Positions 48,075 through 57,031 of a DNA stretch of 59,785 nt are shown here, one piece after another. Location of the stretch: assembly GCA_023139715.1 (NCBI GenBank), contig JAGLNB010000002.1, forward strand, positions 1 to 59,785. The letters run 5' to 3'. Made by a program: the position numbers and the translations under genes. Below the pieces are notes generated by a model. It was not told the DNA's origin and made no database searches. It worked only from the letters and a program-made list of their open reading frames with translations. Numbering within the stretch: position 1 is the stretch's first letter; every line of letters begins with the position of its first letter. This DNA is from Planctomycetota bacterium (GTDB taxonomy: Bacteria > Planctomycetota > Phycisphaerae > Sedimentisphaerales > Anaerobacaceae).

Positions 48075-48619
48075 TCGGAGAACTCCTCCCTGAATACTGT
48101 CGATGATATGTTCTGTGCATGTTCTAACGCTTTCCTGAATGGTGCCATCTCATCAAGTGATACTATCATCCCACCTTTTGAAATAACAATCTCTTCCCGG
48201 GTCTTCCTAGATGGCCGTTTCAACGCCCTACCAGATTTACCGATTGCTTCAAAGCCCAGATCATCAAAGTGTAATATGGCCCATTTACCTAAAGATGTCA
48301 AACTTCCGCCTGCATCAACAAACGGAACAAAATGCTTTTCAGTACCGAACTCGTGATATTTTCCATAAGGTACACTATCATTAAGCCTGAATCCATAACC
48401 GCCTTCTATCACAGTGGAATGTACACCATCCCGGAATAGTCCAGAGTTTACGCCTTGGCTGTGTCCTGAACTTTTCGTAAATGTATCAATGGTTTCTTTG
48501 GCGTCTACTTCAGATTCTATTCCTACCCGTTGCATACCTTTCTGGATGTGCTCCTGTGCGCCCATAGAATAAGTATCTATATTTTTATCCAGTTCTATAA
48601 AATTAATACTAAGTTGCAT
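48071..48619 (-). CDS. HK97 gp10-like tail completion protein
   Basis: 182 aa from ATG 48619 (ggaggtt). V-P-Y-G-K-Y-H-E-F-G-T-E-K-H-F-V-P-F is the recognisable gp10 motif (Y...E-F-G-T......P-f). It joins head and tail. ATGA overlap with the next gene. Confidence 0.8.
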   Translation of the reverse strand: MQLSINFIELDKNIDTYSMGAQEHIQKGMQRVGIESEVDAKETIDTFTKSSGHSQGVNSGLFRDGVHSTVIEGGYGFRLNDSVPYGKYHEFGTEKHFVPFVDAGGSLTSLGKWAILHFDDLGFEAIGKSGRALKRPSRKTREEIVISKGGMIVSLDEMAPFRKALEHAQNISSTVFREEFSE

Positions 48620-49016
48620 ACGGAACCTCCCGCAGTTCACAGGTCATCAAAACCGGGTTGTCAATATCGCGATCCACATACAAGATGTTTACCACCACAT
48701 ACATGCTGTTATCACCATCAGATGTATCGAGTATCTTGTCGTCCACCTCTGGCATCGTTGCACTTGAGCCAGTCCACAGGAACACACCCCTTATCTGCCG
48801 GTCCTCCATCTTCCCAGCGAACTTATCATCGTTTTTGAAGGATACCGCAGATATTACACCCTTGATGGTGCTGTCTGTCTTGGATACGCTTATAGGATGA
48901 CCGTTTGGGTCATTGACAACGGTCTCCTTGCGTAGGGTCATATCAATGCCTTCCCAGCGTCCGAATATCTGGTCCATGTGCTTTGACAGTCCCTTAATCT
49001 GCGTAGAGGTGGTCAT
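48609..49016 (-). CDS. Head closure / stopper-like protein
   Basis: 135 aa, beta-rich, basic R-K-E-T start, between connector and gp10-like genes, where stoppers usually lie. Sequence gives weak support; position is the main argument. Overlaps the next gene by 11 bp. Confidence 0.55.
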   Translation of the reverse strand: MTTSTQIKGLSKHMDQIFGRWEGIDMTLRKETVVNDPNGHPISVSKTDSTIKGVISAVSFKNDDKFAGKMEDRQIRGVFLWTGSSATMPEVDDKILDTSDGDNSMYVVVNILYVDRDIDNPVLMTCELREVPYAT

Positions 49017-49017
49017 T

Positions 49018-49941
49018 TCAAATTACCAATGTGCTTGTTCGGAGCTGTCCGATTGCTTTTATAAGTCTATCCTTTTCATCCTTATGTTTTTCAATTGCCC
49101 TCGTCATGTTCATATATGGCTCGCCCACCCCGATTGTAACACCCGAAGGAAGGGAATAACTCGTTACATCATCATATGTGCCACCAATCTGATCAATCAG
49201 TACCCGCATTGCTGAAATGGTCGCAGATAATGCAGCAATGTTCGTAGGAACCGCAGTATACCCATACGTATACACTACCTTAACCCTATGATTCTGTTGT
49301 GCAAAGGTCTTTGATACAAGCCTGATACGCCCCATTCCAGAATCAAGCCAGTAGTCAGAAGCGGTCCAAGTGGTTATCAGTGTGCTGCCTGTATCGTATG
49401 ATTCCAGGGATGTAATTGATTGTACCGGGCGCTTATCCAAGAAGATTGTATCTATATCTTCATCCTCGTCCAGGTTCTCGATGTCAATCCATTCTGTTTC
49501 TGTTGTGGCATTAGCAAATGACTTCTGATACATCGCCCGGATCTCTGCATCGGATTCCTTAATGAAATCTGCAACATCACCCTCACCAATTACAGTAGAA
49601 TCAATGCCTGCTTTTCGATATACGTCCATGGTAGTACTGTACAGACCACTATCAAACGCATCCACTGTGAAATACTTATAATCCTCAATCTTTGCGGTTG
49701 CTGTCGACGGAGTAAACGCATAACTCCAATCGCCATATGCGGCGTCTGCTGGGATTGTGAAAATGTAATAATACACACCTTCTGATTCTCTAGTTAGATC
49801 TCCTATGGCCTTTGTGGTGTTTGCAGTTCCATCTGGATCATAGATTACAAGTGCCAGTGTGGTCGCATCCTGTGCATTGCCATCTTCGTCTAAGATAGTG
49901 GTTTTGCATTCAATATTTTCACCACGTCTATATTTTGTCAT
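49018..49941 (-). CDS. Head-tail connector (gp6-like) with N-terminal Ig-like domain
   Basis: 307 aa. The first 95 residues form an Ig-like domain (I-L-D-E-D-G-N-A-Q-D, Y-G-D-W-S-Y). From 110 on comes a helical adaptor part with D-V-A-D-F-I-K-E-S-D-A-E-I and T-Y-G-Y-T-A-V-P, like gp6 adaptors. The Ig-like addition is unusual for a connector. Confidence 0.7.
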   Translation of the reverse strand: MTKYRRGENIECKTTILDEDGNAQDATTLALVIYDPDGTANTTKAIGDLTRESEGVYYYIFTIPADAAYGDWSYAFTPSTATAKIEDYKYFTVDAFDSGLYSTTMDVYRKAGIDSTVIGEGDVADFIKESDAEIRAMYQKSFANATTETEWIDIENLDEDEDIDTIFLDKRPVQSITSLESYDTGSTLITTWTASDYWLDSGMGRIRLVSKTFAQQNHRVKVVYTYGYTAVPTNIAALSATISAMRVLIDQIGGTYDDVTSYSLPSGVTIGVGEPYMNMTRAIEKHKDEKDRLIKAIGQLRTSTLVI

Positions 49942-50159
49942 TAAGATACCTCTAGTGTTTGGCTTATTATTCCTGAATCTGTATTCGTTTGTGAGATTAT
50001 TCCTGTGTCGGTGTTTATCTGTGTGATTATTCCAGAGTCTGAAAGTATTTGTGTAATTCCTTCATATTCTATAAAAGCATAATCCGGCCAGTAATCATCT
50101 ACCCAATAATCTTTTGGCCAATATGTTGTAGGCCAATACCCGGCCGTTAATAATCCCAT
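49941..50159 (-). CDS. Short protein of aromatic and SGIITQ repeats
   Basis: 72 aa. The first half has Y-W-P/Y-W-V repeats (G-Y-W-P-T-T-Y-W-P-K-D-Y-W), the second S-G-I-I-T-Q/S-Q repeats. This is a low-complexity beta-solenoid-like protein, overlapping by one base with both neighbours. Perhaps a head decoration element. Confidence 0.6.
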   Translation of the reverse strand: MGLLTAGYWPTTYWPKDYWVDDYWPDYAFIEYEGITQILSDSGIITQINTDTGIISQTNTDSGIISQTLEVS

Positions 50160-51661
50160 TATACACTACCATCCAATGTCGTTGCAGTTCTATTGCCGTT
50201 TGAGTCTACTGTTGCTGTGATTCGGTCTTTACTGTCAGGTCCATCTCTGAACGTGATTGTGGTTGTTCCTCCACCAGATACCTTTGCACAACATGAAGCG
50301 AATATAAGCCTCATCATTTCTTCAAGGTCATATGTTCCGTCTGCAATACCTGCTTTGATGTCTGCTACAGTGATGTCGTTGAGTCCTGCTATGGCTGTAT
50401 CGGTAGTGCTATGAAGTCCTGCCGCTGTTCCTGCAACGTCTGGAACCACCTTATTCGGCGCATATAATGCCTGCGCTGTGGCCAAAGTCACGCCGTCTGT
50501 ACCTGTGATCTTATCAAGGTCAGTCTGAGCTGTAGCAAGCGCAGAGGCCAGTGCCACAGCAGCGGTTATCCTAGTTAATAGTGTATCCACGTTAGTATCT
50601 ACAGTTGCAATGGAGTGATCTAAGAAGGCCGCTTTTGCATCTGTCCAAGTAACGTCTGTAAGTGCTGTTGCTGCTAAGGCTACCGCTCCGGCTGATAAGT
50701 TGTCCAGGTATCCTGCCCTTGCTGCCGTAATCCTTGTTAGTAATGTATCTATGTTGGTGTCTGCAGTTGCAATGGAGTGGTCAATGAATGCGGCTTTAGC
50801 ATCCGTCCAAGTGACATCTGTCAGGGCTGTGGCTGCAAGTGCGGCTGAATCTGTTCCTCGCATTACATCAGATGCGACCAATAACGGTGTTGCAACATCG
50901 AATAATTTAGTGAATCCTGCTGCCAATTGTCCTGCGGTTTCAGTGAGAGCAGACCCATGAATATAAACTAAGTCAGAGAATACCACATTGTTGGTGGAGT
51001 CATACCCGTTCGATGCAAAATCCACAAGGTCAATCAGGGGTGCCGTCTGTGCGCCTAATCTAGTAACATCAACAGTTGGCTGACCTGCAACGTTTGCGGT
51101 TACGGCTGTGCCCAGCCACTGAGTGACATCAACTCCAGCTGCTAATGCAACAGCACCCCCCGACAAATTATCAAGATATCCTGCCCTCGTCGAAGTATAA
51201 TTTGTTGCAAGGGCGGCTAAATCCGTCCCCCTCATATCTGTATTTGTTGTAGTTGTAGTCACTAACGTGACAGTTCCGACTGTAACGGCACTCTGGTCTG
51301 CTGCAAGGCCGAACCCTGTCTTATCACTTACTACATTCGCGTCTACTTCGGCCTCCATCTGGAAGGTGTGTGACATAGTCCCCTCAACACTGTTCACAGT
51401 CGCAGATACATAAATTGTATAAGTCTTGCCTTTCTCCAATCCACTGGCTGCGGTCAGTTGTACCCGCTCCGAATATAACCCGGCCGTATTCACAGAATCC
51501 AACAAGGCCAGGGTACCCGTTAGTATAGGGGTAGCAGTTTCATCCTCGTATACTCGATATGACGGGGCAGCGTCAGCGTCTGTAGCGGCCCCGGTATCGA
51601 ACCTGTGGGTATTACATGCAAATGTCAGGTAGTCGTCTATTTTCCATGATCCTAAGTACAT
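50159..51661 (-). CDS. Repetitive virion protein with Ig-like start
   Basis: 500 aa. The first 115 residues look like an Ig-like domain. Then come repeats: G-Y-L-D-N-L-S-x-G-A-V-A-L-A three times and A-L-T-D-V-T-W-T-D-A-K-A-A-F twice, each with H-S-I-A-T helices. The C-terminus has a small beta part (T-I-T-F-R-D-G). Repetition suggests an elongated fibre or whisker on the head or neck. Confidence 0.65.
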   Translation of the reverse strand: MYLGSWKIDDYLTFACNTHRFDTGAATDADAAPSYRVYEDETATPILTGTLALLDSVNTAGLYSERVQLTAASGLEKGKTYTIYVSATVNSVEGTMSHTFQMEAEVDANVVSDKTGFGLAADQSAVTVGTVTLVTTTTTNTDMRGTDLAALATNYTSTRAGYLDNLSGGAVALAAGVDVTQWLGTAVTANVAGQPTVDVTRLGAQTAPLIDLVDFASNGYDSTNNVVFSDLVYIHGSALTETAGQLAAGFTKLFDVATPLLVASDVMRGTDSAALAATALTDVTWTDAKAAFIDHSIATADTNIDTLLTRITAARAGYLDNLSAGAVALAATALTDVTWTDAKAAFLDHSIATVDTNVDTLLTRITAAVALASALATAQTDLDKITGTDGVTLATAQALYAPNKVVPDVAGTAAGLHSTTDTAIAGLNDITVADIKAGIADGTYDLEEMMRLIFASCCAKVSGGGTTTITFRDGPDSKDRITATVDSNGNRTATTLDGSV

Positions 51662-51864
51662 TAGTGTACCACCATCCCGCCAAAGATTGTCGAATGAATG
51701 CCATCATAACTTAGTATCGGTGCCCCTACTCCCAACAGTGACTGTGCAGCAATGCCACGATATAAACCGGCTGCGTGTTGTTTGTCTACTCCGGAGATTG
51801 TGTTATCTGCAATTGGTAATATTCTAACAACAGACCGCCGCTTATCCTCTGAATCTATAGCCAT
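51661..51864 (-). CDS. Small virion-region protein
   Basis: 67 aa. K-R-R-S-V-V-R-I-L-P and H-A-A-G-L-Y-R resembles small phage proteins placed with connectors (D..eKR.Sa......P). Overlaps the next start. Role unknown. Confidence 0.65.
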   Translation of the reverse strand: MAIDSEDKRRSVVRILPIADNTISGVDKQHAAGLYRGIAAQSLLGVGAPILSYDGIHSTIFGGMVVH

Positions 51865-51875
51865 ATCTTATCACC

Positions 51876-52988
51876 TCATGGACCCGATACCATTTCTCCT
51901 TTCGTGAACGTGGTCGCATCGTCTGATACTGTCGCTTTTGTTATGACTGTCCCGCCATCATTCTTTAGACTGAGTGTAGAACTGGTCTGTGTAACTTCGT
52001 TCCTAAAGTACATGTATAAGTACATTATTGCATCTTCCATGGTTGGGGTTGCTGCCGGGACACCCTGGGCCATTTCGGCTATGGTATCGGTCTTGATTAC
52101 GTCTGATACTTGAGCGTTTACGTCTGCTGTGGATATGTTGTTTAGTGCTGCCACGGTAGCCTCTAAAGCGCAGGCATCCAAGATAAGGTCAAGTCTTCCA
52201 CCATTCACCCAGTCACCCTGCAACTCATTGGTATCGGCTAGTATATCCGTTACATTACCCTGCACTGTGGATATCGTTGCAGGGATGTCAGTGGTTGTAT
52301 CGGCTGCTATGATATCAAGTATAAGATCTAATCTACCTCCGTTTACCCAGTCTGTTTGAAGCTCGTTGGTATCGCCAAGTATGGCATTGATATCTGCGCT
52401 GTTGTCGTTAGCAGTCTGTGCGGTTCCGTTTACCTCCTTTACATTGACGTGGAAGCCTGTTGGATCTGCCTGTGACTGTGTTTCAAAGTCATCTATTATC
52501 TTTGTGCATGCTGTAGCATTTAGATGTTCTCCTGCAATCGCGTTATCTGCAATCTTGGCTTCGGTGATTGCATCAGCATTGATTGATGCTGCGGTGATAG
52601 TATTTGCTGCAATGCTAGTTACTGTTACTTCTTTGAATCGATTCTCAATGCTGAACTGGCCGATTACTGAATTGATTGTTGCACCGTCTATGGTTGTGCC
52701 CTCAATCCTGACAAAATACTCATGACCAACCACCCAAAAACCGCCCACTGTATCATCTGATGTATCTATCTTGACCATGTGTGAGCCGGTGATTCCATCG
52801 AAGTCTACCGATACGGTGATACCAGCAGCATTGTTCCGCTGTGTCAATCCATCGTCTTTATGAATATGCACATCTGTATTGGCGAAGTTGGTAATCGTAC
52901 ACGATGCACTCGGGTCGTCCGAAGAGAATGTATTAAACATTATGTAGACTGTTGCGTCCTCTGCAAAATCTCCTAAATAAGATATCAT
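51876..52988 (-). CDS. Repetitive fibre-like virion protein
   Basis: 370 aa. N-terminal beta domain (about 1-120), then heptad-like Ala/Ile/Asn stretch, and the repeat D-T-N-E-L-Q-x-D-W-V-N-G-G-R-L-D-L twice (near 215 and 260). C-terminal beta part with L-S-L-K-N-D-G-G-T. Similar plan to the 500-aa protein; both may form head or neck fibres. Confidence 0.65.
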   Translation of the reverse strand: MISYLGDFAEDATVYIMFNTFSSDDPSASCTITNFANTDVHIHKDDGLTQRNNAAGITVSVDFDGITGSHMVKIDTSDDTVGGFWVVGHEYFVRIEGTTIDGATINSVIGQFSIENRFKEVTVTSIAANTITAASINADAITEAKIADNAIAGEHLNATACTKIIDDFETQSQADPTGFHVNVKEVNGTAQTANDNSADINAILGDTNELQTDWVNGGRLDLILDIIAADTTTDIPATISTVQGNVTDILADTNELQGDWVNGGRLDLILDACALEATVAALNNISTADVNAQVSDVIKTDTIAEMAQGVPAATPTMEDAIMYLYMYFRNEVTQTSSTLSLKNDGGTVITKATVSDDATTFTKGEMVSGP

Positions 52989-53861
52989 TTATAGCGGTCC
53001 TCCTAATGGTCCTACTAGAGGACCGTAAAATACTGATGTTGGTGATACACCTGTAGGTGGTGTCTCTTCACTTCCTGCACTGCTGAATGCTGGTTCTGGT
53101 GAATTATATTTCCGAGCAAATGACCAAGTTTGTTCACATGTACCTGTGAATGCATTCATGAATAATCCAAGTGATTCATCTGGTAAATTTGTATTCAATC
53201 CGCCTGACCCAATTTCATTATCATCGAAATACCCATATGTAGTAGTACCATCATTAGATATTTTACCACGATACCATTGATTTATAGTTAATGATGGTGC
53301 TTCCGTTACATTTGAAGTAGTACCTTCGTTACCAACGTAATGATATACAGCATTTCCTGTGGAATATGACTGTACCCTAATATTATCATCAGATAAATCT
53401 AAGACATTAGTTAATCCCCATGTTAAATTATGAGTTGCATTTGTCGATCTTACCCTTCCTTCCCATATATATGGTGATGAAATTGTAAGAGAATCTAAGA
53501 AATTAGATGATGCAGAACCATGATATTGTAAGAAGGTGTTTGCACCATTGCTGGCTGTAGTTTCCCCGGATTTACCATAATATACTCGAACATCTCTATT
53601 TGACCCAAGGTCATCATTTACTTTAACACGTACTATAATAGGATCAGCGGTTAAATCTTCAACAAAGTGATCTAATAATGTTGTGCCATCATCATCAGTT
53701 ATACGAATATCTTGTGGGAAGTTAGTGCAGTGTCCTTCTAAGTGGAAATCTCCACCTGCGCTATCACCTATCGTTAATTTGACCTGATAATCTGTGCCTG
53801 CGCCAGATTGACCAGTAATAGATATCACTTTCCAGTACGGCCAACCAGCGAGATTTCCCAT
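52989..53861 (-). CDS. DUF2341 / lectin-like virion protein
   Basis: 290 aa. The first 100 residues (D-Y-Q-V-K-L-T-I, D-I-R-I-T-D-D-D-G, V-R-V-Y-Y-G) match the DUF2341 domain. The rest resembles a concanavalin-like sandwich (W-Y-R-G-K-I, Y-F-D-D-N-E-I). Ends in Pro/Gly-rich tail. DUF2341 is often surface-bound, so host binding or head decoration is likely. Confidence 0.75.
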   Translation of the reverse strand: MGNLAGWPYWKVISITGQSGAGTDYQVKLTIGDSAGGDFHLEGHCTNFPQDIRITDDDGTTLLDHFVEDLTADPIIVRVKVNDDLGSNRDVRVYYGKSGETTASNGANTFLQYHGSASSNFLDSLTISSPYIWEGRVRSTNATHNLTWGLTNVLDLSDDNIRVQSYSTGNAVYHYVGNEGTTSNVTEAPSLTINQWYRGKISNDGTTTYGYFDDNEIGSGGLNTNLPDESLGLFMNAFTGTCEQTWSFARKYNSPEPAFSSAGSEETPPTGVSPTSVFYGPLVGPLGGPL

Positions 53862-53871
53862 ATATACTTCC

Positions 53872-54291
53872 TCACAATACTTCTATAGTGAATACACCCT
53901 CTGCATCCTCAGATACAATTGCATTCCTATCACTGTTGTCAGGCATAACAGCTGCAACCATGGCCTTTTGTGTAAGCTCTGATATCTCCATAATATAGCC
54001 AAATTTGATGGTGCTGTCCTCAATCTTTGACGCTATGAATGCATTTGTTCGGTCTGTAAATGTGGGATCTGGCACTGGTATATCTGGATTCGGTTCTGAA
54101 ACGCCCCAATATGCAAAATCACCCTCTGTATAGAATGTTAGGTTTAGCTTCTTGACCACATCTCCAATCTTCTCAAATACTCCGACACCCCAGACAGTAA
54201 TCCCTGCTTCGGTGTTACCTTCGTGTATTCCTGCTTCATCTACTTTATGGTATTTTGTTGCAAGTTCTGCTATTAATTCGTCTTTGTTCAT
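53872..54291 (-). CDS. Unknown 139-aa protein
   Basis: Alpha/beta, acidic, with Trp-containing T-V-W-G-V-G-V-F and Pro-rich linker P-D-I-P-V-P-D-P. Between the exported protein and the lectin-like protein. Not recognised; probably minor virion part. Confidence 0.6.
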   Translation of the reverse strand: MNKDELIAELATKYHKVDEAGIHEGNTEAGITVWGVGVFEKIGDVVKKLNLTFYTEGDFAYWGVSEPNPDIPVPDPTFTDRTNAFIASKIEDSTIKFGYIMEISELTQKAMVAAVMPDNSDRNAIVSEDAEGVFTIEVL

Positions 54292-54294
54292 GAT

Positions 54295-54471
54295 CTACTC
54301 CGCATTGTCATATATCTTCTTCCCGAAATAAAAACCCAACACTATCATAGCTGGCTCTGTTGGCATGGTTATTTCCTGCTGCATAATGGCTTGATAGCCC
54401 ATTACGAATATCGTCGGGAGGACTACCCCCAACGCTATTATTTCGTCTGTGTTATCTGATAGTATACTCAT
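54295..54471 (-). CDS. 58-aa two-span membrane protein
   Basis: Starts MSILSDNTDEIIALGVVLPT, with spans in L-G-V-V-L-P-T-I-F-V-M-G-Y and P-A-M-I-V-L-G-F-Y-F. Basic end K-K. It follows the exported protein gene. May be a second holin-like protein or help export. Confidence 0.6.
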   Translation of the reverse strand: MSILSDNTDEIIALGVVLPTIFVMGYQAIMQQEITMPTEPAMIVLGFYFGKKIYDNAE

Positions 54472-54485
54472 GTGTTTTCACCTAC

Positions 54486-55790
54486 TTATATAAACTTGCC
54501 CGGGATGTTTGGATATGGAGACTTCTTATTTCCTTTTGGTTCATCAGGCATCCTTTTCACCGTAAACAGTGAGGTTGGTATAATGCCTATATCAGTACCA
54601 TACAATGCATGGATAAACTCACTATCTGCATAATGAACTCCGCCATCTTCAAGAATCCTTATACAGTCCTCTGCCATGCCTGTATCAGGGTCAATCTGTG
54701 GTTCAATGAACATTATTATTTCATCATATCCAAGTGATCCCTCGTCTGTAGCAGTAATATCATATTCGATAAATGCCACGTCTCCAGGCTGTTGGTCGCC
54801 ATATTCAACATGGACTTTAAAATCCTTACTCTCCATATCGTTAATGCAGAGGTTGTTGATTATGTTTGCATCCCTGTTGAGTGCCCAGATAATCGCACCC
54901 TCGTTGTTAATTCCTTCCCCGGTTATCCATTCTTTATTTTCGTAGTCCCAATTAACGACAAGAGGATTACTAACAATATCTTCTGCTGGGTAGAAAGTAC
55001 CAGATATGAATTCATAGCCAAAACCGTTTGGATTGTGTGGTGCTCCGATAAGTAGTTTCAGTCTTTCGGCTGCCCATGAATAGTCTGTTGGCTGATCTGG
55101 CAGGTATCCTGGCGCACCACCGATTATAAGATCATCTAAGTGATTTCCATTGAAAGGTCCCGATATTTTCATGGATACAATATCTACATCTGAATGATAC
55201 GAAAACTGTGTAAAGTTAGATGGTTTGGTTCCATCTCTGAGAATTGTAACAGTTATTTTCTCAGAATGTATACGATTGCCACGTTTATCATATAGGGTAA
55301 CATACATGTTTCCTGATGTTGTTGCTAGAAATGAGACATATCTTGTATCTTCTTTGAATACGATGTGTGTCTTCATTCCAGGTATGAACCCACCCATTAC
55401 ATCAGGTCCTGTCATTGGTGAGAATGCGCTCCTACCATTGACAACGAACACATATTCATGTGGTGTTCCGTTTGGGTAATATCCACACCAAGGATATATT
55501 CTCATATAACATCTGGTATTTCCACATGTGGATCCTCCTACTGTAACATATGATGGCCAATCACTTGTACCATATGGTTGTGTCCCGAGTACAGTCAAGA
55601 ATGTTGCGATCTCTGGGTACTGGTTGTCAAAGTCACCACAGTTTGAACCTTCCTCAAAGTCATACATCACACCTTCGATATAGTCAGGCATTACGTTACG
55701 CTGTCCAAACGGCCACTCTTCGACCTGTTCAGCAGATGACATACCACACATCATTATTATTAGAATTATTGCTATTAGTGTTTTATACAT
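54486..55790 (-). CDS. Exported protein, possible degenerate NlpC/P60-like
   Basis: 434 aa with a signal peptide (L-I-A-I-I-L-I-I-M-M-C-G-M-S-S-A). Beta-rich domain with Cys pairs to about 230, then D-Y-S-W-A-A-E-R-L-K-L-L-I-G-A-P-H and G-E-G-I-N-N-E-G-A-I-I-W-A-L-N, which recall NlpC/P60-like proteins of archaea. The place of the catalytic D-C-S-G is taken by N-N-E-G, so catalysis is doubtful. Odd in a virion operon; may be a surface or exclusion protein. Confidence 0.6.
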   Translation of the reverse strand: MYKTLIAIILIIMMCGMSSAEQVEEWPFGQRNVMPDYIEGVMYDFEEGSNCGDFDNQYPEIATFLTVLGTQPYGTSDWPSYVTVGGSTCGNTRCYMRIYPWCGYYPNGTPHEYVFVVNGRSAFSPMTGPDVMGGFIPGMKTHIVFKEDTRYVSFLATTSGNMYVTLYDKRGNRIHSEKITVTILRDGTKPSNFTQFSYHSDVDIVSMKISGPFNGNHLDDLIIGGAPGYLPDQPTDYSWAAERLKLLIGAPHNPNGFGYEFISGTFYPAEDIVSNPLVVNWDYENKEWITGEGINNEGAIIWALNRDANIINNLCINDMESKDFKVHVEYGDQQPGDVAFIEYDITATDEGSLGYDEIIMFIEPQIDPDTGMAEDCIRILEDGGVHYADSEFIHALYGTDIGIIPTSLFTVKRMPDEPKGNKKSPYPNIPGKFI

Positions 55791-55866
55791 TTGTTCACCG
55801 TGGCCAGTTTATGGGGTTCTTCGGATTTAACGATTTTCACTGATACCACTTCATTGAAATCTATCC

Positions 55867-56433
55867 CTAGTATCCTTGTATCGAAACTGTACCAAATCGG
55901 TCTATTTTCCAGCGTGTATCCCAGTGGAATATGACCGGTTCGTTTGTCACTTCGTCGGCACTCGCTGCAACTCTTCTAAGTCTCCATTGAATATTTTGAC
56001 CTGCAACCATTGTAGCACAATCTAGTTCAAATTGAATTATATTAGCATACCATGCATCAGTAGTTGTTAATGTCACTTCACTAGTTAAGGTTTCTTGCAC
56101 TGTATCAGGCATCACATGTAAGATATCTTCCGATTGCCATTCTATCTGAAATTTGTATTTATCTCCGATATCTTCTGCTCCAGTTGTGGCAGTTATAGCT
56201 ACAAACCAAGGGCATGTAACACCATCCCATATGTGCGGGATTCTCATCTTAAATAAAAGCTCTTCATAAGGTTTCGCCGGTGTTTCCCATATATCCATAG
56301 AATATCCAAAAAATAAACCTCTATTTATCTGTGTAGGAATGCCTTTGTCATTTGAATAATTTTCATCTAGGAAAGGATGCATTGATTTCCAGACGGGACG
56401 TATGGCTGCTCGTTGGATGAAGTTATCAGACAT
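55867..56433 (-). CDS. Virion protein, unknown
   Basis: 188 aa from ATG 56433 (ggag at 9 bp). Beta-rich with many Trp (D-I-W-E-T-P, V-T-C-P-W-F-V-A). It lies in the capsid gene row. Probably a decoration or minor head protein. Just downstream (55791-55866) is a 76-bp gap with no clear gene. Confidence 0.6.
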   Translation of the reverse strand: MSDNFIQRAAIRPVWKSMHPFLDENYSNDKGIPTQINRGLFFGYSMDIWETPAKPYEELLFKMRIPHIWDGVTCPWFVAITATTGAEDIGDKYKFQIEWQSEDILHVMPDTVQETLTSEVTLTTTDAWYANIIQFELDCATMVAGQNIQWRLRRVAASADEVTNEPVIFHWDTRWKIDRFGTVSIQGY

Positions 56434-56439
56434 AATCAA

Positions 56440-56820
56440 TCACTCCGAATATGTAACCTTCAAGACGCCAGATGTTGCACCAGTTCGGATTGCCTTGAAT
56501 GTGGCAATGTCTGCCGCACTGCTTAACGTAACTGTATCACCAACCTCAACTAAATGTCCTTCAGAAGATGTGGGGTTGGTGCCGTCCTTCCTAACTCTGA
56601 TTTGCGCTGTTTCAAGGGTTATCTCTGCTTTTGTTGCATTCCCATATGTACCAGATGTTAGACCAACTGCAGAATCTGCAACAGTCACAGACTCGTATCC
56701 TGATGCTTCTTGCCCTTCACCACCACCAACAAACAATGGTGTGTCCGCACTACCGCCAAGAATATTTCCATCATTATCTACGTTTTGTATCCTATGCGCT
56801 TTTGTTGCTTCTTCTGCCAT
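56440..56820 (-). CDS. Unknown 126-aa virion protein
   Basis: Gly/Thr-rich, beta-rich with G-G-G-E-G near 33 and repeated T-V-T-L/V-T segments. Composition is that of head decoration or fibre proteins. Good context between two like genes. Confidence 0.6.
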   Translation of the reverse strand: MAEEATKAHRIQNVDNDGNILGGSADTPLFVGGGEGQEASGYESVTVADSAVGLTSGTYGNATKAEITLETAQIRVRKDGTNPTSSEGHLVEVGDTVTLSSAADIATFKAIRTGATSGVLKVTYSE

Positions 56821-56828
56821 CTCAACAC

Positions 56829-56987
56829 CTACTCATATATTACTGTGAGGAGTACAGTATCGCTACCCAACTGTGACTGCGCACATCCTTTCCAGGTAGT
56901 TATTGTTAAGGTTTGGATCCATGTTTCTGCGGTTCCGTCTTCCATTTCTGTTATTTTGAATCTTTTTGAATCGATAGAGTATGCCAT
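56829..56987 (-). CDS. 52-aa virion-region protein
   Basis: Starts MAYSIDSKRFKITEMEDGTA, beta-rich, with E-T-W-I-Q-T-L-T-I-T-T-W. ggtgat lies upstream of the ATG. Located in a row of structural genes; likely real and part of the particle. Confidence 0.6.
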   Translation of the reverse strand: MAYSIDSKRFKITEMEDGTAETWIQTLTITTWKGCAQSQLGSDTVLLTVIYE

Positions 56988-57031
56988 TTATATCACCGTA
57001 TGAAAATAAAAAGTGGTGGAATTGAATCCAC

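Noticed and set aside
55791..55866. Coding-like frame V-S-V-K-I-V-K-S-E-E-P in the gap between 55790 and 55867
   Set aside because: No start codon with ribosome site and only about 25 codons; not enough to call a gene.
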